17,459 nucleotides of DNA from assembly GCA_003157295.1 (NCBI GenBank), contig PMJF01000050.1, positions 1 through 17,459 on the forward strand, given 5' to 3'. Positions 1 to 6,135 of this stretch are shown here, piece after piece. This DNA comes from Candidatus Moraniibacteriota bacterium. GTDB taxonomy: Bacteria; Patescibacteriota; Minisyncoccia; Moranbacterales; UBA11712. The position numbers and the translations under genes were made by a program. The first letter of the stretch is position 1. Each line of letters starts with the position of its first letter. A model generated the notes under the pieces. The model was not told the origin of the DNA and did not search any database. It worked only from the letters and a program-made list of their open reading frames with translations.

Positions 1-1
1 C

Positions 2-319
2 GATCCCTCAGAACGCGACGCTCTTTGGGAAATTTTGGATCGCCATAATGTTACATCCGTTTTCAATGGACACGAACATATTGTGAGCCGAAGAAAAATT
101 GATTCCTCCGTTTTCCCGGGCGCGGAAAATTCGATCTATCAATTCGTTTTCGGGAATACGGATTCCTTCAACCACGATCTTCCAAAGCCCGGAGTAGCTG
201 AATATGCCAGCCAGATACAAGGAAGTTCAGGCTTTGTGAAAGTGAATGGAAAAGAGATCACGGTCGAAACAGACGCACCAGATGGAAGCCTTCTCGATAC
301 ATTCTCCTTTTCTAAATAA
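2..319 (+). CDS. Calcineurin-like metallophosphoesterase, C-terminal fragment (5' end outside window)
   Basis: The reading frame is open from base 2, so the gene begins outside the window; 105 codons plus a TAA stop are visible. The fragment opens with an ALWEILDRHNV stretch followed by NGHEH. In calcineurin-like phosphoesterases the late Gly-His-x-His motif supplies ligands to the dinuclear metal centre, and the run 'R.ALW.IL....V..VF.GHEH' is typical of secreted or envelope-linked members. The remaining ~80 residues look like the beta-rich C-terminal part. The substrate cannot be inferred because the N-terminal metal motifs (DxH, GDxxD, GNHE) are missing from view. The TTG at 35 lies inside the conserved region and is not a credible start. 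The gene ends just before the promoter of the cupredoxin gene, so it belongs to a separate upstream unit. Confidence 0.72.
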   Translation, partial: DPSERDALWEILDRHNVTSVFNGHEHIVSRRKIDSSVFPGAENSIYQFVFGNTDSFNHDLPKPGVAEYASQIQGSSGFVKVNGKEITVETDAPDGSLLDTFSFSK

Positions 320-320
320 T

Positions 321-349
321 TTGATTATATGGAATAAATTTAGTATAAT
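321..349 (+). promoter_or_regulatory. Sigma70-type promoter for the cupredoxin gene block
   Basis: TTGATT (321-326) and a perfect TATAAT (344-349) are separated by exactly 17 bases. Transcription would start near 356, giving a leader of about 32 bases before the ATG at 388. It follows the preceding stop codon directly and probably drives cupredoxin, the small membrane protein and the DUF2769 gene. Confidence 0.75.
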
Positions 350-387
350 GGGTGTATATATAATATATAAACATTAAGTTTAAAATC

Positions 388-819
388 ATGAAGAAAATCT
401 ACCTCCTCGCGCTTCCTGTGGCGCTCCTTGGAGCCGCTTTTTTTGTCGGTGGCTGCGGGAATCAAACGGCTAATCAAGGAGCAACTCCTTCATACGGGAA
501 CAGCGCTCCTCAAACACCTGCTCCTGCGACAAACTCTGCCTCAACAGCGCCTTCGCAGTCGGCCGATAAAACTGCCGGAGCGGTAAAGATCCGAAATTTC
601 GCTTTCTCCCCGGCTAGCCTCACCATTAAAAAAGGCGAGTCTGTCACTTGGACCAACGAGGATTCTACTTCCCACACTATTGCAAGCGACAGCAACGTTT
701 TTCAAAGTGGAACACTGGCAAATGGCCAAACGTTTTCTTTTACCTTTAACACAGCAGGCCAATTCCCCTATCACTGCAGTATTCATCCAATGATGAAAGC
801 TATGATAATCGTTCAATAA
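388..819 (+). CDS. Lipoprotein cupredoxin (plastocyanin/azurin-like type 1 copper protein)
   Basis: A 143-residue small blue-copper-type protein, expected to carry single electrons at the outer face of the membrane. Residues 1-22 form a lipoprotein signal: KK, a hydrophobic core, then the lipobox VGGC with Cys23 as lipid attachment site. Residues 24-63 are an Ala/Pro/Ser/Thr/Gln-rich tether. The cupredoxin domain (about 65-143) has the usual 'F.P..lTIKKGESVTWTN.D...HTI' opening and the copper ligands His96, Cys130, His133 and Met136 (C-x2-H-x2-M). All four ligands are present, so copper binding is likely. The next gene starts two bases after its stop, so the two are co-transcribed. Lgt, encoded at 7801, would be the enzyme that lipidates Cys23. 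Partner and physiological role are unknown; the iron-sulfur/rubredoxin genes downstream suggest an electron-transfer context (inference). Confidence 0.93.
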   Translation: MKKIYLLALPVALLGAAFFVGGCGNQTANQGATPSYGNSAPQTPAPATNSASTAPSQSADKTAGAVKIRNFAFSPASLTIKKGESVTWTNEDSTSHTIASDSNVFQSGTLANGQTFSFTFNTAGQFPYHCSIHPMMKAMIIVQ

Positions 820-821
820 AT

Positions 822-1046
822 ATGATCTCGGAAATTGCCTATCATACATTTTTCGGCCTACCAGTTGTAGCCTACTTGGGGATTATCACTTTACTATTAC
901 TTCTCTCAACCGCCACAGTCGGACTTTTAAACTATAGAGGTATTTTCCTTATCCCTTTTAGGTGGCATCCTCGACTGGCAATAGCTACGATTACGGTGGC
1001 CATTATCCACGCAATTCTAGCGTCGTCAATTTATCTAAAACTTTAG
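822..1046 (+). CDS. Small two-helix membrane protein with conserved-looking histidines
   Basis: A 74-residue protein with two predicted transmembrane helices at about 13-36 and 50-70. I do not recognise a named family with confidence. His8 lies before the first helix; His49, in an RWHPRLA turn, and His63 in the second helix could serve as metal or heme ligands, as in the cytochrome b561/ferric-reductase style of small membrane cytochromes, but that is speculation. The start at 822 is two bases after the cupredoxin stop, which implies translational coupling. The DUF2769 gene follows after 18 bases. The placement between a periplasmic copper protein and a cysteine-rich protein is consistent with a membrane electron conduit or a metal-handling protein. 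Confidence 0.65.
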   Translation: MISEIAYHTFFGLPVVAYLGIITLLLLLSTATVGLLNYRGIFLIPFRWHPRLAIATITVAIIHAILASSIYLKL

Positions 1047-1064
1047 AGGCTAAGCGTAAAACCT

Positions 1065-1295
1065 ATGTCAAAAGTACCAAACACTCCCGAGAACGAGGCG
1101 AAATGCGTCTGCCCACGCTGCCCGACTTGGCTAACAAATGGTTGTCCCAAGGAAAAAAATGAGCTGCTCTACTGTGCTAAAGGAAAAACCATCTGCGATC
1201 TTCCTGAAGCCGGTTGCATCTGCGGCGCCTGCCCGATGCATGAGGAATATAAGCTCGACGGTATGTATTTTTGCTTCCGTGGCGCGGAAAAATAG
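1065..1295 (+). CDS. DUF2769 cysteine-rich protein (ten cysteines)
   Basis: A 76-residue protein matching the DUF2769 pattern. Cysteines are at 14, 16, 19, 27, 37, 44, 51, 53, 56 and 70, so a C-x-C-x2-C triad occurs near both ends: CVCPRC and CICGAC. The ending, Y-x-L-x3-Y-x-C-x2-G, is shared with the other two copies in the window. Ten cysteines in a small, apparently cytoplasmic protein without a signal peptide point to metal or Fe-S binding; the function of the family is not established. An AGAGG 15 bases before the ATG is a poor ribosome site, and expression probably depends on the two genes just upstream. Confidence 0.85.
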   Translation: MSKVPNTPENEAKCVCPRCPTWLTNGCPKEKNELLYCAKGKTICDLPEAGCICGACPMHEEYKLDGMYFCFRGAEK

Positions 1296-1321
1296 CTTTG
1301 ATTATTTTTCTTAATAGCCTG

Positions 1322-1354
1322 AACAAACCTTGGCGCGCGCTAAGGTTTGTTTAT
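1322..1354 (+). terminator. Hairpin between DUF2769 and rubredoxin-FMN genes (terminator or leader hairpin)
   Basis: AACAAACCTT (1322-1331) is exactly complementary to AAGGTTTGTT (1342-1351), and the ten bases between them are GC-rich and can pair further. Only short T runs follow, so termination may be weak. It ends 11 bases before the ATG at 1363 and could instead govern translation of that gene. Confidence 0.55.
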
Positions 1355-1362
1355 AAAAAACT

Positions 1363-2646
1363 ATGAAAACATATCTGTGCACATATTGCAAAACCTTCGT
1401 CTATGATGAAGCAGCGGGTGAACCGAGAGCATATCTTGATGCCGGCATTACTTTTGAAAATGTTCCTGAAGATTGGCGCTGTCCGGTTTGCGGCCAGCCA
1501 AAAAGTTATTGGAAGGAAATCAGCCGCGTCGAATTCGAGGAAAAAAAAGAGAAGTACGACGCGCTTTTCCCTTTGTCCACCGTAGCCAGAAAAACAGGAG
1601 GGGCGGAAAAAGATATTCCTCAAATCCGCGATAAAGCGCGGGAAATGCTTGCGGGCTTATGTGCCGCGAACAAAGTTTGTGACGGCAATCCGGACCGATT
1701 GTGCATGGGTATAAAATATGGAAGGCCCATTGGATTCGGCGGCACGGGACAGGGCCGGACTTTTGACGCTAATTTCAAAGCACTTGAGAAATATAAATTC
1801 AAAATGCGGGTGGTGAAGGAGCATAAAGAACCAGCGTTCGCGACAAAATTTTTGGGTAAAGTCATTCCGATGCCTGTTATGGTTTCAAGTATTTCCGGAA
1901 CCAAACTTTCTATGAACAATTCAATGCCCGAAGCCGATTTCCAACGCGGTATGATCGAGGGCGCGAAACTTTTCGGCACCATCGGCCTCAGCGGCAACAC
2001 GGTTGATTTTCCGGACCACCCCGGAATCGAGATTATCAAAGAAAATGGAGGCTGGGGAATTCCCGTTTTCAAACCCCAATCGCAGGAAAGATTATTGAAA
2101 CTTTTTAAGCGTGCTGAAGAGGCCGATGTTTTCGCGATTGCCGTTGATCTCGATGGATTTGGATCCACAAACTGGGCGTACCGCGGAAAACCGGTTTTCC
2201 GAAAAAGCGAGAAGGATTTGCGTGAGTTAGTCTCCGCAACGTCAAAGCCTGTTATTTTCAAGGGAATAATGGACATCGAGGACGCAAAAATTGCCGTCGC
2301 GGTCGGTGCAAAAGCGATCGATATTTCCAATCATGGTGGCCGGGTACTTGACTATGGACAAGGCGTCGCCGAGGTGCTACCATTGATAGTTAAAGAATTG
2401 AAGGGAAAAGTGACTATTATGACCGATGGAGCAGTGCGAACCGGGTTTGACGTATTAAAGCTTTTGGCTCTGGGAGCGGATATTGTGCTCATCGGACGCG
2501 AAATGGCGCGTATGTCGCTCGCCGGCGGAGCCAAAGCCGTCGCAAAATATTTGGAATTCGTGAAAAGTGATTTGCGCCTCGCGATGCTCATGACCGGATG
2601 CGACACGCTTGAAGAAATAACGGATAAGATTTTGATAAAGGAGTAA
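1363..2646 (+). CDS. Rubredoxin-FMN-dependent alpha-hydroxyacid dehydrogenase-like fusion
   Basis: A 427-residue two-domain protein. Residues 1-50 are a rubredoxin: CTYC (Cys6, Cys9) and CPVC (Cys40, Cys43) bind one iron. Residues from about 85 to 427 form an FMN-binding TIM barrel of the lactate/glycolate oxidase (LldD) group. Visible there are Lys300 in the 'PVIFKGI' strand, SNHGGR (322-327) with the base His324 and substrate-binding Arg327, and the FMN-phosphate region DGAVRTG (355-361) with GR at 378-379. Known family chemistry is oxidation of a 2-hydroxyacid to a 2-ketoacid; the fused rubredoxin would then accept electrons from the flavin, or deliver them for the reverse reaction (inference). 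Cys100, Cys106 and Cys114 in a linker segment could bind another metal. No Shine-Dalgarno is seen; the start is fixed by the rubredoxin N-terminus. The substrate is unknown. Confidence 0.88.
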   Translation: MKTYLCTYCKTFVYDEAAGEPRAYLDAGITFENVPEDWRCPVCGQPKSYWKEISRVEFEEKKEKYDALFPLSTVARKTGGAEKDIPQIRDKAREMLAGLCAANKVCDGNPDRLCMGIKYGRPIGFGGTGQGRTFDANFKALEKYKFKMRVVKEHKEPAFATKFLGKVIPMPVMVSSISGTKLSMNNSMPEADFQRGMIEGAKLFGTIGLSGNTVDFPDHPGIEIIKENGGWGIPVFKPQSQERLLKLFKRAEEADVFAIAVDLDGFGSTNWAYRGKPVFRKSEKDLRELVSATSKPVIFKGIMDIEDAKIAVAVGAKAIDISNHGGRVLDYGQGVAEVLPLIVKELKGKVTIMTDGAVRTGFDVLKLLALGADIVLIGREMARMSLAGGAKAVAKYLEFVKSDLRLAMLMTGCDTLEEITDKILIKE

Positions 2647-2663
2647 AAGTACTTTTAAAAAAA

Positions 2664-2720
2664 TTCAAGCAAGTCGAATTGTTTGTAATAATTTTTTGCA
2701 AATATTTTTGCTTGCTTGAA
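2664..2720. repeat. Perfect 10-base inverted repeat with 37-base spacer
   Basis: TTCAAGCAAG (2664-2673) is the exact reverse complement of CTTGCTTGAA (2711-2720). It lies between the rubredoxin-FMN gene and the dehydrogenase gene, 33 bases before the ATG at 2754, within AT-rich sequence. It could be a pair of operator half-sites or a long-loop RNA hairpin; no T run follows that would make it a normal terminator. Confidence 0.6.
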
Positions 2721-2741
2721 GCAACAAAAATTCAGGAACAC

Positions 2742-2747
2742 AAGGAG
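2742..2747 (+). promoter_or_regulatory. Ribosome binding site AAGGAG fixing the start at 2754
   Basis: AAGGAG ends six bases before the ATG at 2754. It is the clearest Shine-Dalgarno in the window and shows that the 25 codons of open frame upstream, which overlap the inverted repeat, are not translated as part of the enzyme. Confidence 0.8.
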
Positions 2748-2753
2748 AAGTTG

Positions 2754-3800
2754 ATGGTTACATTTCCGTATATACCCGGTAAAGTGGTCGTCAGTGGCGC
2801 TAATGGAAAAAACGGTTTTGCAACAATGTGTGAGTTGAGTAAACTCCCACGCGTTAGCGAACTTGTTGGCCTGTTCAGGAAACCGCAAGAAAAAGACCGG
2901 CTCCAGCCGATGTGGAGAGCACACGAAGAAAAGCATCACAAGCATATCCATGCAACTCCGCAGTGGACTATAGACCCCCAAGAAACCCGAAACGCCCAGA
3001 TCTGGATAGACTTCCGCGGGCTAAACCTCAGTAATCTCAAGAAGATCTATCCGAACATTGAAGCGGAAGCTGAAGCTCGTGGTCTGCATGAACGAGATCT
3101 GTTGCTTTTCGAGAATCTCAAAATCTCAGTGGCTGACACCAGACTGACGCTCCAGTATGCCCCGCAAGCGCTCCGTATCCAACAGGGAAATCCGGCTGAT
3201 GTCCTTGTGCGATGCGGGGTGAAAATTGGATATCCGGCAGAGAGGATCATTTCGACCAGCACCCTGCTGGAATCCGATCGCCTGATCAACATTTTCAATC
3301 AGACATTTCCAGCCATCGCCATCGACCAATCCTCAGTGCTTTATATTGGCGACCATGGCGAGACCGCCGTGCCTGTTAAGAGCCGCATCTTGATAAATGG
3401 GGTAACTCCAGAAGAGATCCTAAAAACAGCCGGAATCGGGGACCCTAAAGCCAGGATGGAGGAAATATATTCCCAGGTGTTGACGGAAGCGTTTAATATC
3501 CGGGAAAAAACAGGAGAAACTCCTTACCAGGGGCCTGCAGCGATTACAGCTGAAGTGGCAGAAATGATCCTGAACCCCGCCAGAGATTCGGTTGTGTCAG
3601 TTTCGACCTATGTCGAAAAAAACCGATATTATGACCTGGAGGATATTGCCTTGTCTCTTCCAGTTTTTCTCGGCTGCGAAGGTGTTAAGGGAATTCATGA
3701 AGTTGAACTCGCTGGTAATGAGTGGATAGCCTTAAATCGATCCATCGATCACCTCGAGGAGATGAATAGGACCGCCGACAAACTGCTCGCGGAGCTCTAG
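2754..3800 (+). CDS. Lactate/malate-dehydrogenase-like NAD(P)-dependent oxidoreductase, divergent
   Basis: A 348-residue protein of the LDH/MDH superfamily, normally interconverting a 2-hydroxyacid and a 2-ketoacid with NAD(P). Seen: the dinucleotide motif SGANGKNG (14-21) after the first strand, a strand ending at about Gly39, Arg114-Asp115 where the substrate-binding Arg of the mobile loop is expected, NPADV (146-150), LLESDR (171-176) in place of the usual LDSAR, and GDHGE (199-203) with the catalytic His201. The aspartate that normally pairs with the histidine is Glu173 here. The segment between strand 4 and the RDLL helix is about 16 residues longer than usual and rich in charged residues. 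These changes make plain lactate or malate uncertain as substrate. The adjacent FMN hydroxyacid dehydrogenase may act on the same metabolite (inference). Confidence 0.82.
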   Translation: MVTFPYIPGKVVVSGANGKNGFATMCELSKLPRVSELVGLFRKPQEKDRLQPMWRAHEEKHHKHIHATPQWTIDPQETRNAQIWIDFRGLNLSNLKKIYPNIEAEAEARGLHERDLLLFENLKISVADTRLTLQYAPQALRIQQGNPADVLVRCGVKIGYPAERIISTSTLLESDRLINIFNQTFPAIAIDQSSVLYIGDHGETAVPVKSRILINGVTPEEILKTAGIGDPKARMEEIYSQVLTEAFNIREKTGETPYQGPAAITAEVAEMILNPARDSVVSVSTYVEKNRYYDLEDIALSLPVFLGCEGVKGIHEVELAGNEWIALNRSIDHLEEMNRTADKLLAEL

Positions 3801-3831
3801 TTGAGTCAGTTCTCCTTTCACAAAAGCAAAA

Positions 3832-3868
3832 GCACCGGCGCAGAGAATCGCGACCGGTGCATTTTTTT
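3832..3868 (+). terminator. Rho-independent terminator after the dehydrogenase gene, probably bidirectional
   Basis: GCACCGG-CGC (3832-3841) pairs with GCG-A-CCGGTGC (3850-3860) with one bulged A and an eight-base loop, followed by seven T residues (3862-3868). On the opposite strand the stem is followed by TTTTGCTTTTG, so it may also stop transcripts from the - strand genes ending at 3903. Confidence 0.85.
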
Positions 3869-3902
3869 ATAAATAACTGAATTGAAAAAATATATTTATT
3901 AT

Positions 3903-5378
3903 TTATTTTCCGCCCATCCATTTCACTCCGCAAATTTCCGCCAAATTTTTTTGCATCGAAACCAAATCATCGCTGGATAATTTTTTTACATCATTTTTTC
4001 CAACGATTCTCGCTAGTTCCGCGATCTCTTCGGTAGATATTTTTATAAAGTTAGTTAATTTTCGGACACCTTCGTCGACATCGAGTTGCGCTGTCAGCTC
4101 TAGTCTATGCGTCGTCACGCCTGTCGGACAAAGTCCGGTATGGCAGACGCGATACTGCTGGCAATTTATTGCAATAAGCGCAGCCGTGCCAATATAGACC
4201 GCATCGGCGCCAAGTGCCAGGCATTTTGCAAAATCTGTCGAGGTTCTCAAGTTGCCTCCAGCGATCAATGAAACTTTTTCATTCATACCCAGGTCTTTCA
4301 AAATTTTATTGGCTCGCGGGATCGCCGCCCAAACCGGAATCCCCACATTATCCTTTACATAAGCGTCCGTCGCGCCCGTTCCCCCGCCGAATCCATCGAT
4401 TGCTATATAGTCCGCTCCAGCTCGCGCGAGTATCCTTACATCTTCTTCGACATTTCCGCAGCCGATTTTCGCGCCGATAGGCACACCGCCTGTCAGCTCG
4501 CGTAGCCAATCAATTTTATTTTTAATTTCCTCAGGCATTTTCATGTCATGATGGTGCGCCGGCGAATAGGAGGGTTCCCCTGTCTTGAGGCCCCGCAGCT
4601 TTGAAACCTCGTCGTTCATTTTTTTGGCGGGAAGATAACTGCCTTTCCCCTGATAAGCCCCTTGCCCGAAACGAATCTCAATCGCCGCCACTTTTTTGAT
4701 CACGTCTTCATTTATCCCGAATCTTCCGGTCGCGTACTGTCCAATCAGAAATTCCTTCGATTCGTATTCTTCTTCAAGTATGCCGCCTTCACCAGAATTA
4801 AAAGCGATTTTCAGATCTCTCGCAACTTTTGAAATCACTAGATGGACATTTTTCGAAGTCGCGCCAAAAGACATCCCTGCTATCATAATAGGAGAAGAAA
4901 TTTTGAGCGGTTTTTTTGCCTTCGGTCCGATCACTACTTCCGTATACACTTTTTCTTCCTTATCGAGTGGAATTTTCGATATCTGAGCCGGCACAAAATG
5001 CAGATTCTCAAGAGAAAATCCGTAGCCCACTTTTTTGAGCGATCCCATCGGACGCACGATGCTCTCCCCAGTCTCCGCCAGTGTTTTTATATCCACGACA
5101 GTTTGATAAAAATCATCACTCTCACTAGTTTTCTTTTTTCGCATAACCACCTTGGCTTCACCCAAGACGTCGCGCGTACAATAGTAGATCCCGGTCAAAT
5201 TATTTTCCTTCCAGACTGCGCACCCGGGACAGATACAGCCCTTCGCTTCGATTTCGCACCGGCTGTGTCCTACCTCCTCGGAACAATATAGTTTTTCTCC
5301 ATCGCAATCATGCGGGTAGTTAGGGCAACTTGGGCAGAGGCATTTTTTTCGATTTTCCTCGGAGTTTTTGACTATCAT
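3903..5378 (-). CDS. DUF2769 domain fused to glutamate synthase FMN/Fe-S domain (GltB2-like)
   Basis: A 491-residue fusion. Residues 10-70 are a DUF2769 domain with ten cysteines (13, 15, 18, 25, 32, 41, 48, 50, 53, 67). Residues of about 85-490 are the FMN-binding barrel of glutamate synthase (Pfam Glu_synthase type): PIMIAGMSFGA (163-173), GAKIGCG (302-308), the FMN loop DGFGGGTGA (328-336), AGGNLRT (373-379), and the cluster cysteines Cys406, Cys412 and Cys417 ending in CPTG. The form with 'GAKIG.G...D......GAD...IDG.GGGTGA' resembles stand-alone GltB proteins of methanogens rather than full bacterial GOGAT. There is no glutaminase domain and no GltD partner in the window. DUF2769 takes the place where archaeal relatives may carry a ferredoxin-like domain, so it may feed electrons to the 3Fe-4S/FMN centre (inference). 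Activity as glutamate synthase is unproven. It is the last gene of a five-gene - strand run. Confidence 0.9.
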   Translation of the reverse strand: MIVKNSEENRKKCLCPSCPNYPHDCDGEKLYCSEEVGHSRCEIEAKGCICPGCAVWKENNLTGIYYCTRDVLGEAKVVMRKKKTSESDDFYQTVVDIKTLAETGESIVRPMGSLKKVGYGFSLENLHFVPAQISKIPLDKEEKVYTEVVIGPKAKKPLKISSPIMIAGMSFGATSKNVHLVISKVARDLKIAFNSGEGGILEEEYESKEFLIGQYATGRFGINEDVIKKVAAIEIRFGQGAYQGKGSYLPAKKMNDEVSKLRGLKTGEPSYSPAHHHDMKMPEEIKNKIDWLRELTGGVPIGAKIGCGNVEEDVRILARAGADYIAIDGFGGGTGATDAYVKDNVGIPVWAAIPRANKILKDLGMNEKVSLIAGGNLRTSTDFAKCLALGADAVYIGTAALIAINCQQYRVCHTGLCPTGVTTHRLELTAQLDVDEGVRKLTNFIKISTEEIAELARIVGKNDVKKLSSDDLVSMQKNLAEICGVKWMGGK

Positions 5379-5389
5379 ATGTTTTATTA

Positions 5390-5419
5390 ACTATAGCTTA
5401 AGTCCGCGGTAAAAAGCAA
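5390..5419 (-). promoter_or_regulatory. Possible promoter with very short leader for DUF2769-GltB fusion
   Basis: On the - strand TTGCTT (5419-5414) and TATAGT (5395-5390) are 18 bases apart. The expected start of transcription is about five bases before the ATG at 5378, and no Shine-Dalgarno is present. This may give the fusion gene its own, nearly leaderless transcript. Confidence 0.45.
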
Positions 5420-5458
5420 AAAGAGCTCAGTTTACGGAAACCAGTCTTTAGAACAGTT

Positions 5459-5752
5459 CTATTTTGACTCGAAAGCTATTCCTCCGAGACAATAGTACAT
5501 CTTGTCAAGTTGATACTTTTTAAAAACTAGGCAGCCGGGGCACTTGCAGCCATTCCCTTCCTTGATGCAATTGCTCGGCTCATAGGCGCAAAAAAGACTT
5601 TCAACATGCGCTTCTTTTCCCGGTCCGTCCGGCATCAAGAAAACCTTGGTCATTTTCGGCGCAGCTTTCAAAAGACATCTGAACGGATAGCTCGGACAAA
5701 ATTTGCAGCGGCAGCTGAGAAGATTAGTTTTGGTTTTTTCGACTTGAGCCAT
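5459..5752 (-). CDS. DUF2769 cysteine-rich protein with enlarged central loop
   Basis: A 97-residue protein beginning MAQVEK. Its ten cysteines (14, 16, 19, 26, 55, 62, 69, 71, 74, 88) have the same spacing as the copy at 1065 except between the fourth and fifth, where 28 residues intervene instead of nine. The C-terminal half, GCKCPGC ... Y-x-L-x3-YYC-x2-G, is the DUF2769 hallmark. Metal or Fe-S binding is likely; the role is unknown. The chosen ATG at 5752 follows the stop of the upstream membrane-protein gene by 17 bases; a longer reading of the frame would overlap that gene and lacks similarity to the family. The gene is followed after 80 bases by the DUF2769-GltB fusion. Confidence 0.85.
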   Translation of the reverse strand: MAQVEKTKTNLLSCRCKFCPSYPFRCLLKAAPKMTKVFLMPDGPGKEAHVESLFCAYEPSNCIKEGNGCKCPGCLVFKKYQLDKMYYCLGGIAFESK

Positions 5753-5769
5753 AAAATTTATGAAAAAAA

Positions 5770-6102
5770 TTACTTGAGTAATGCAATGGCAAGAGCTGAA
5801 CCCGCCAGACAATAATCGATGATCCGGCTGGCCGGCACGCTGATTTCTTTTTGAAAAAATCTTTTCACGGCCAATTGCAGAAAATTCATATCTTCCGGCA
5901 AGCCTCCCGTTTTTTTCTGTACCCTGGAGAGAACGCATTCACCGAAAATAAAAAGATGGATCCGGTGAAGCGTCACCAGAGCAAAAGCCAGATATGGGGT
6001 CACGAACAACCCCACCGAAACAGCGGCTATTATGAAAAAAACATGTAGCCAAAAAAGAATCTCCCGGGATATATTTTGAAAATCAAGGCTGATCATTTCC
6101 AT
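5770..6102 (-). CDS. Small integral membrane protein, possible DUF2784-like
   Basis: A 110-residue hydrophobic protein with helices at about 14-33, 35-55 and 93-109. His20 in the first helix and His46/His49 in a TLHRIHLF segment at the second helix are candidates for metal or heme ligands. The stretch FGECVLSRVQKK followed by an amphipathic region recalls the conserved '..CPLT..E....' part of DUF2784 proteins, but the match is loose and I would not rely on it. Its stop is 17 bases before the DUF2769 gene, so it is the membrane partner of that protein in the same way that the 822-1046 protein sits next to the other DUF2769 gene. A start at the third codon, also ATG, is possible. Confidence 0.65.
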   Translation of the reverse strand: MEMISLDFQNISREILFWLHVFFIIAAVSVGLFVTPYLAFALVTLHRIHLFIFGECVLSRVQKKTGGLPEDMNFLQLAVKRFFQKEISVPASRIIDYCLAGSALAIALLK

Positions 6103-6135
6103 TCTTATTAATACACCAAAGGGCCGTCTTTATAT

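Noticed and set aside
541..849. Open frame on the - strand across the cupredoxin gene
   Set aside because: It mirrors a well-supported coding region, shows no recognisable domain and has no promoter or ribosome site.
1620..2330. Long (236-codon) open frame on the - strand inside the rubredoxin-FMN gene
   Set aside because: The + strand frame has intact catalytic motifs; the opposite frame is Ser/Pro/Ile-rich with no motif and is a by-product of codon use.
2679..2753. Upstream extension of the LDH-like protein by 25 codons
   Set aside because: The added residues overlap the inverted repeat and precede a clear AAGGAG site at the right distance from the ATG at 2754; the dinucleotide-binding strand starts soon after that ATG.
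3903..5378. Calling the DUF2769-GltB fusion a complete glutamate synthase
   Set aside because: There is no N-terminal glutaminase domain with a catalytic Cys1, no C-terminal beta-helix domain and no GltD, so only the FMN/Fe-S domain is claimed.
5753..5938. Longer form of the 5459-5752 DUF2769 protein
   Set aside because: The extension would overlap the membrane-protein gene in another frame and has no DUF2769 character; the ATG at 5752 matches the N-terminal length of the other copies.
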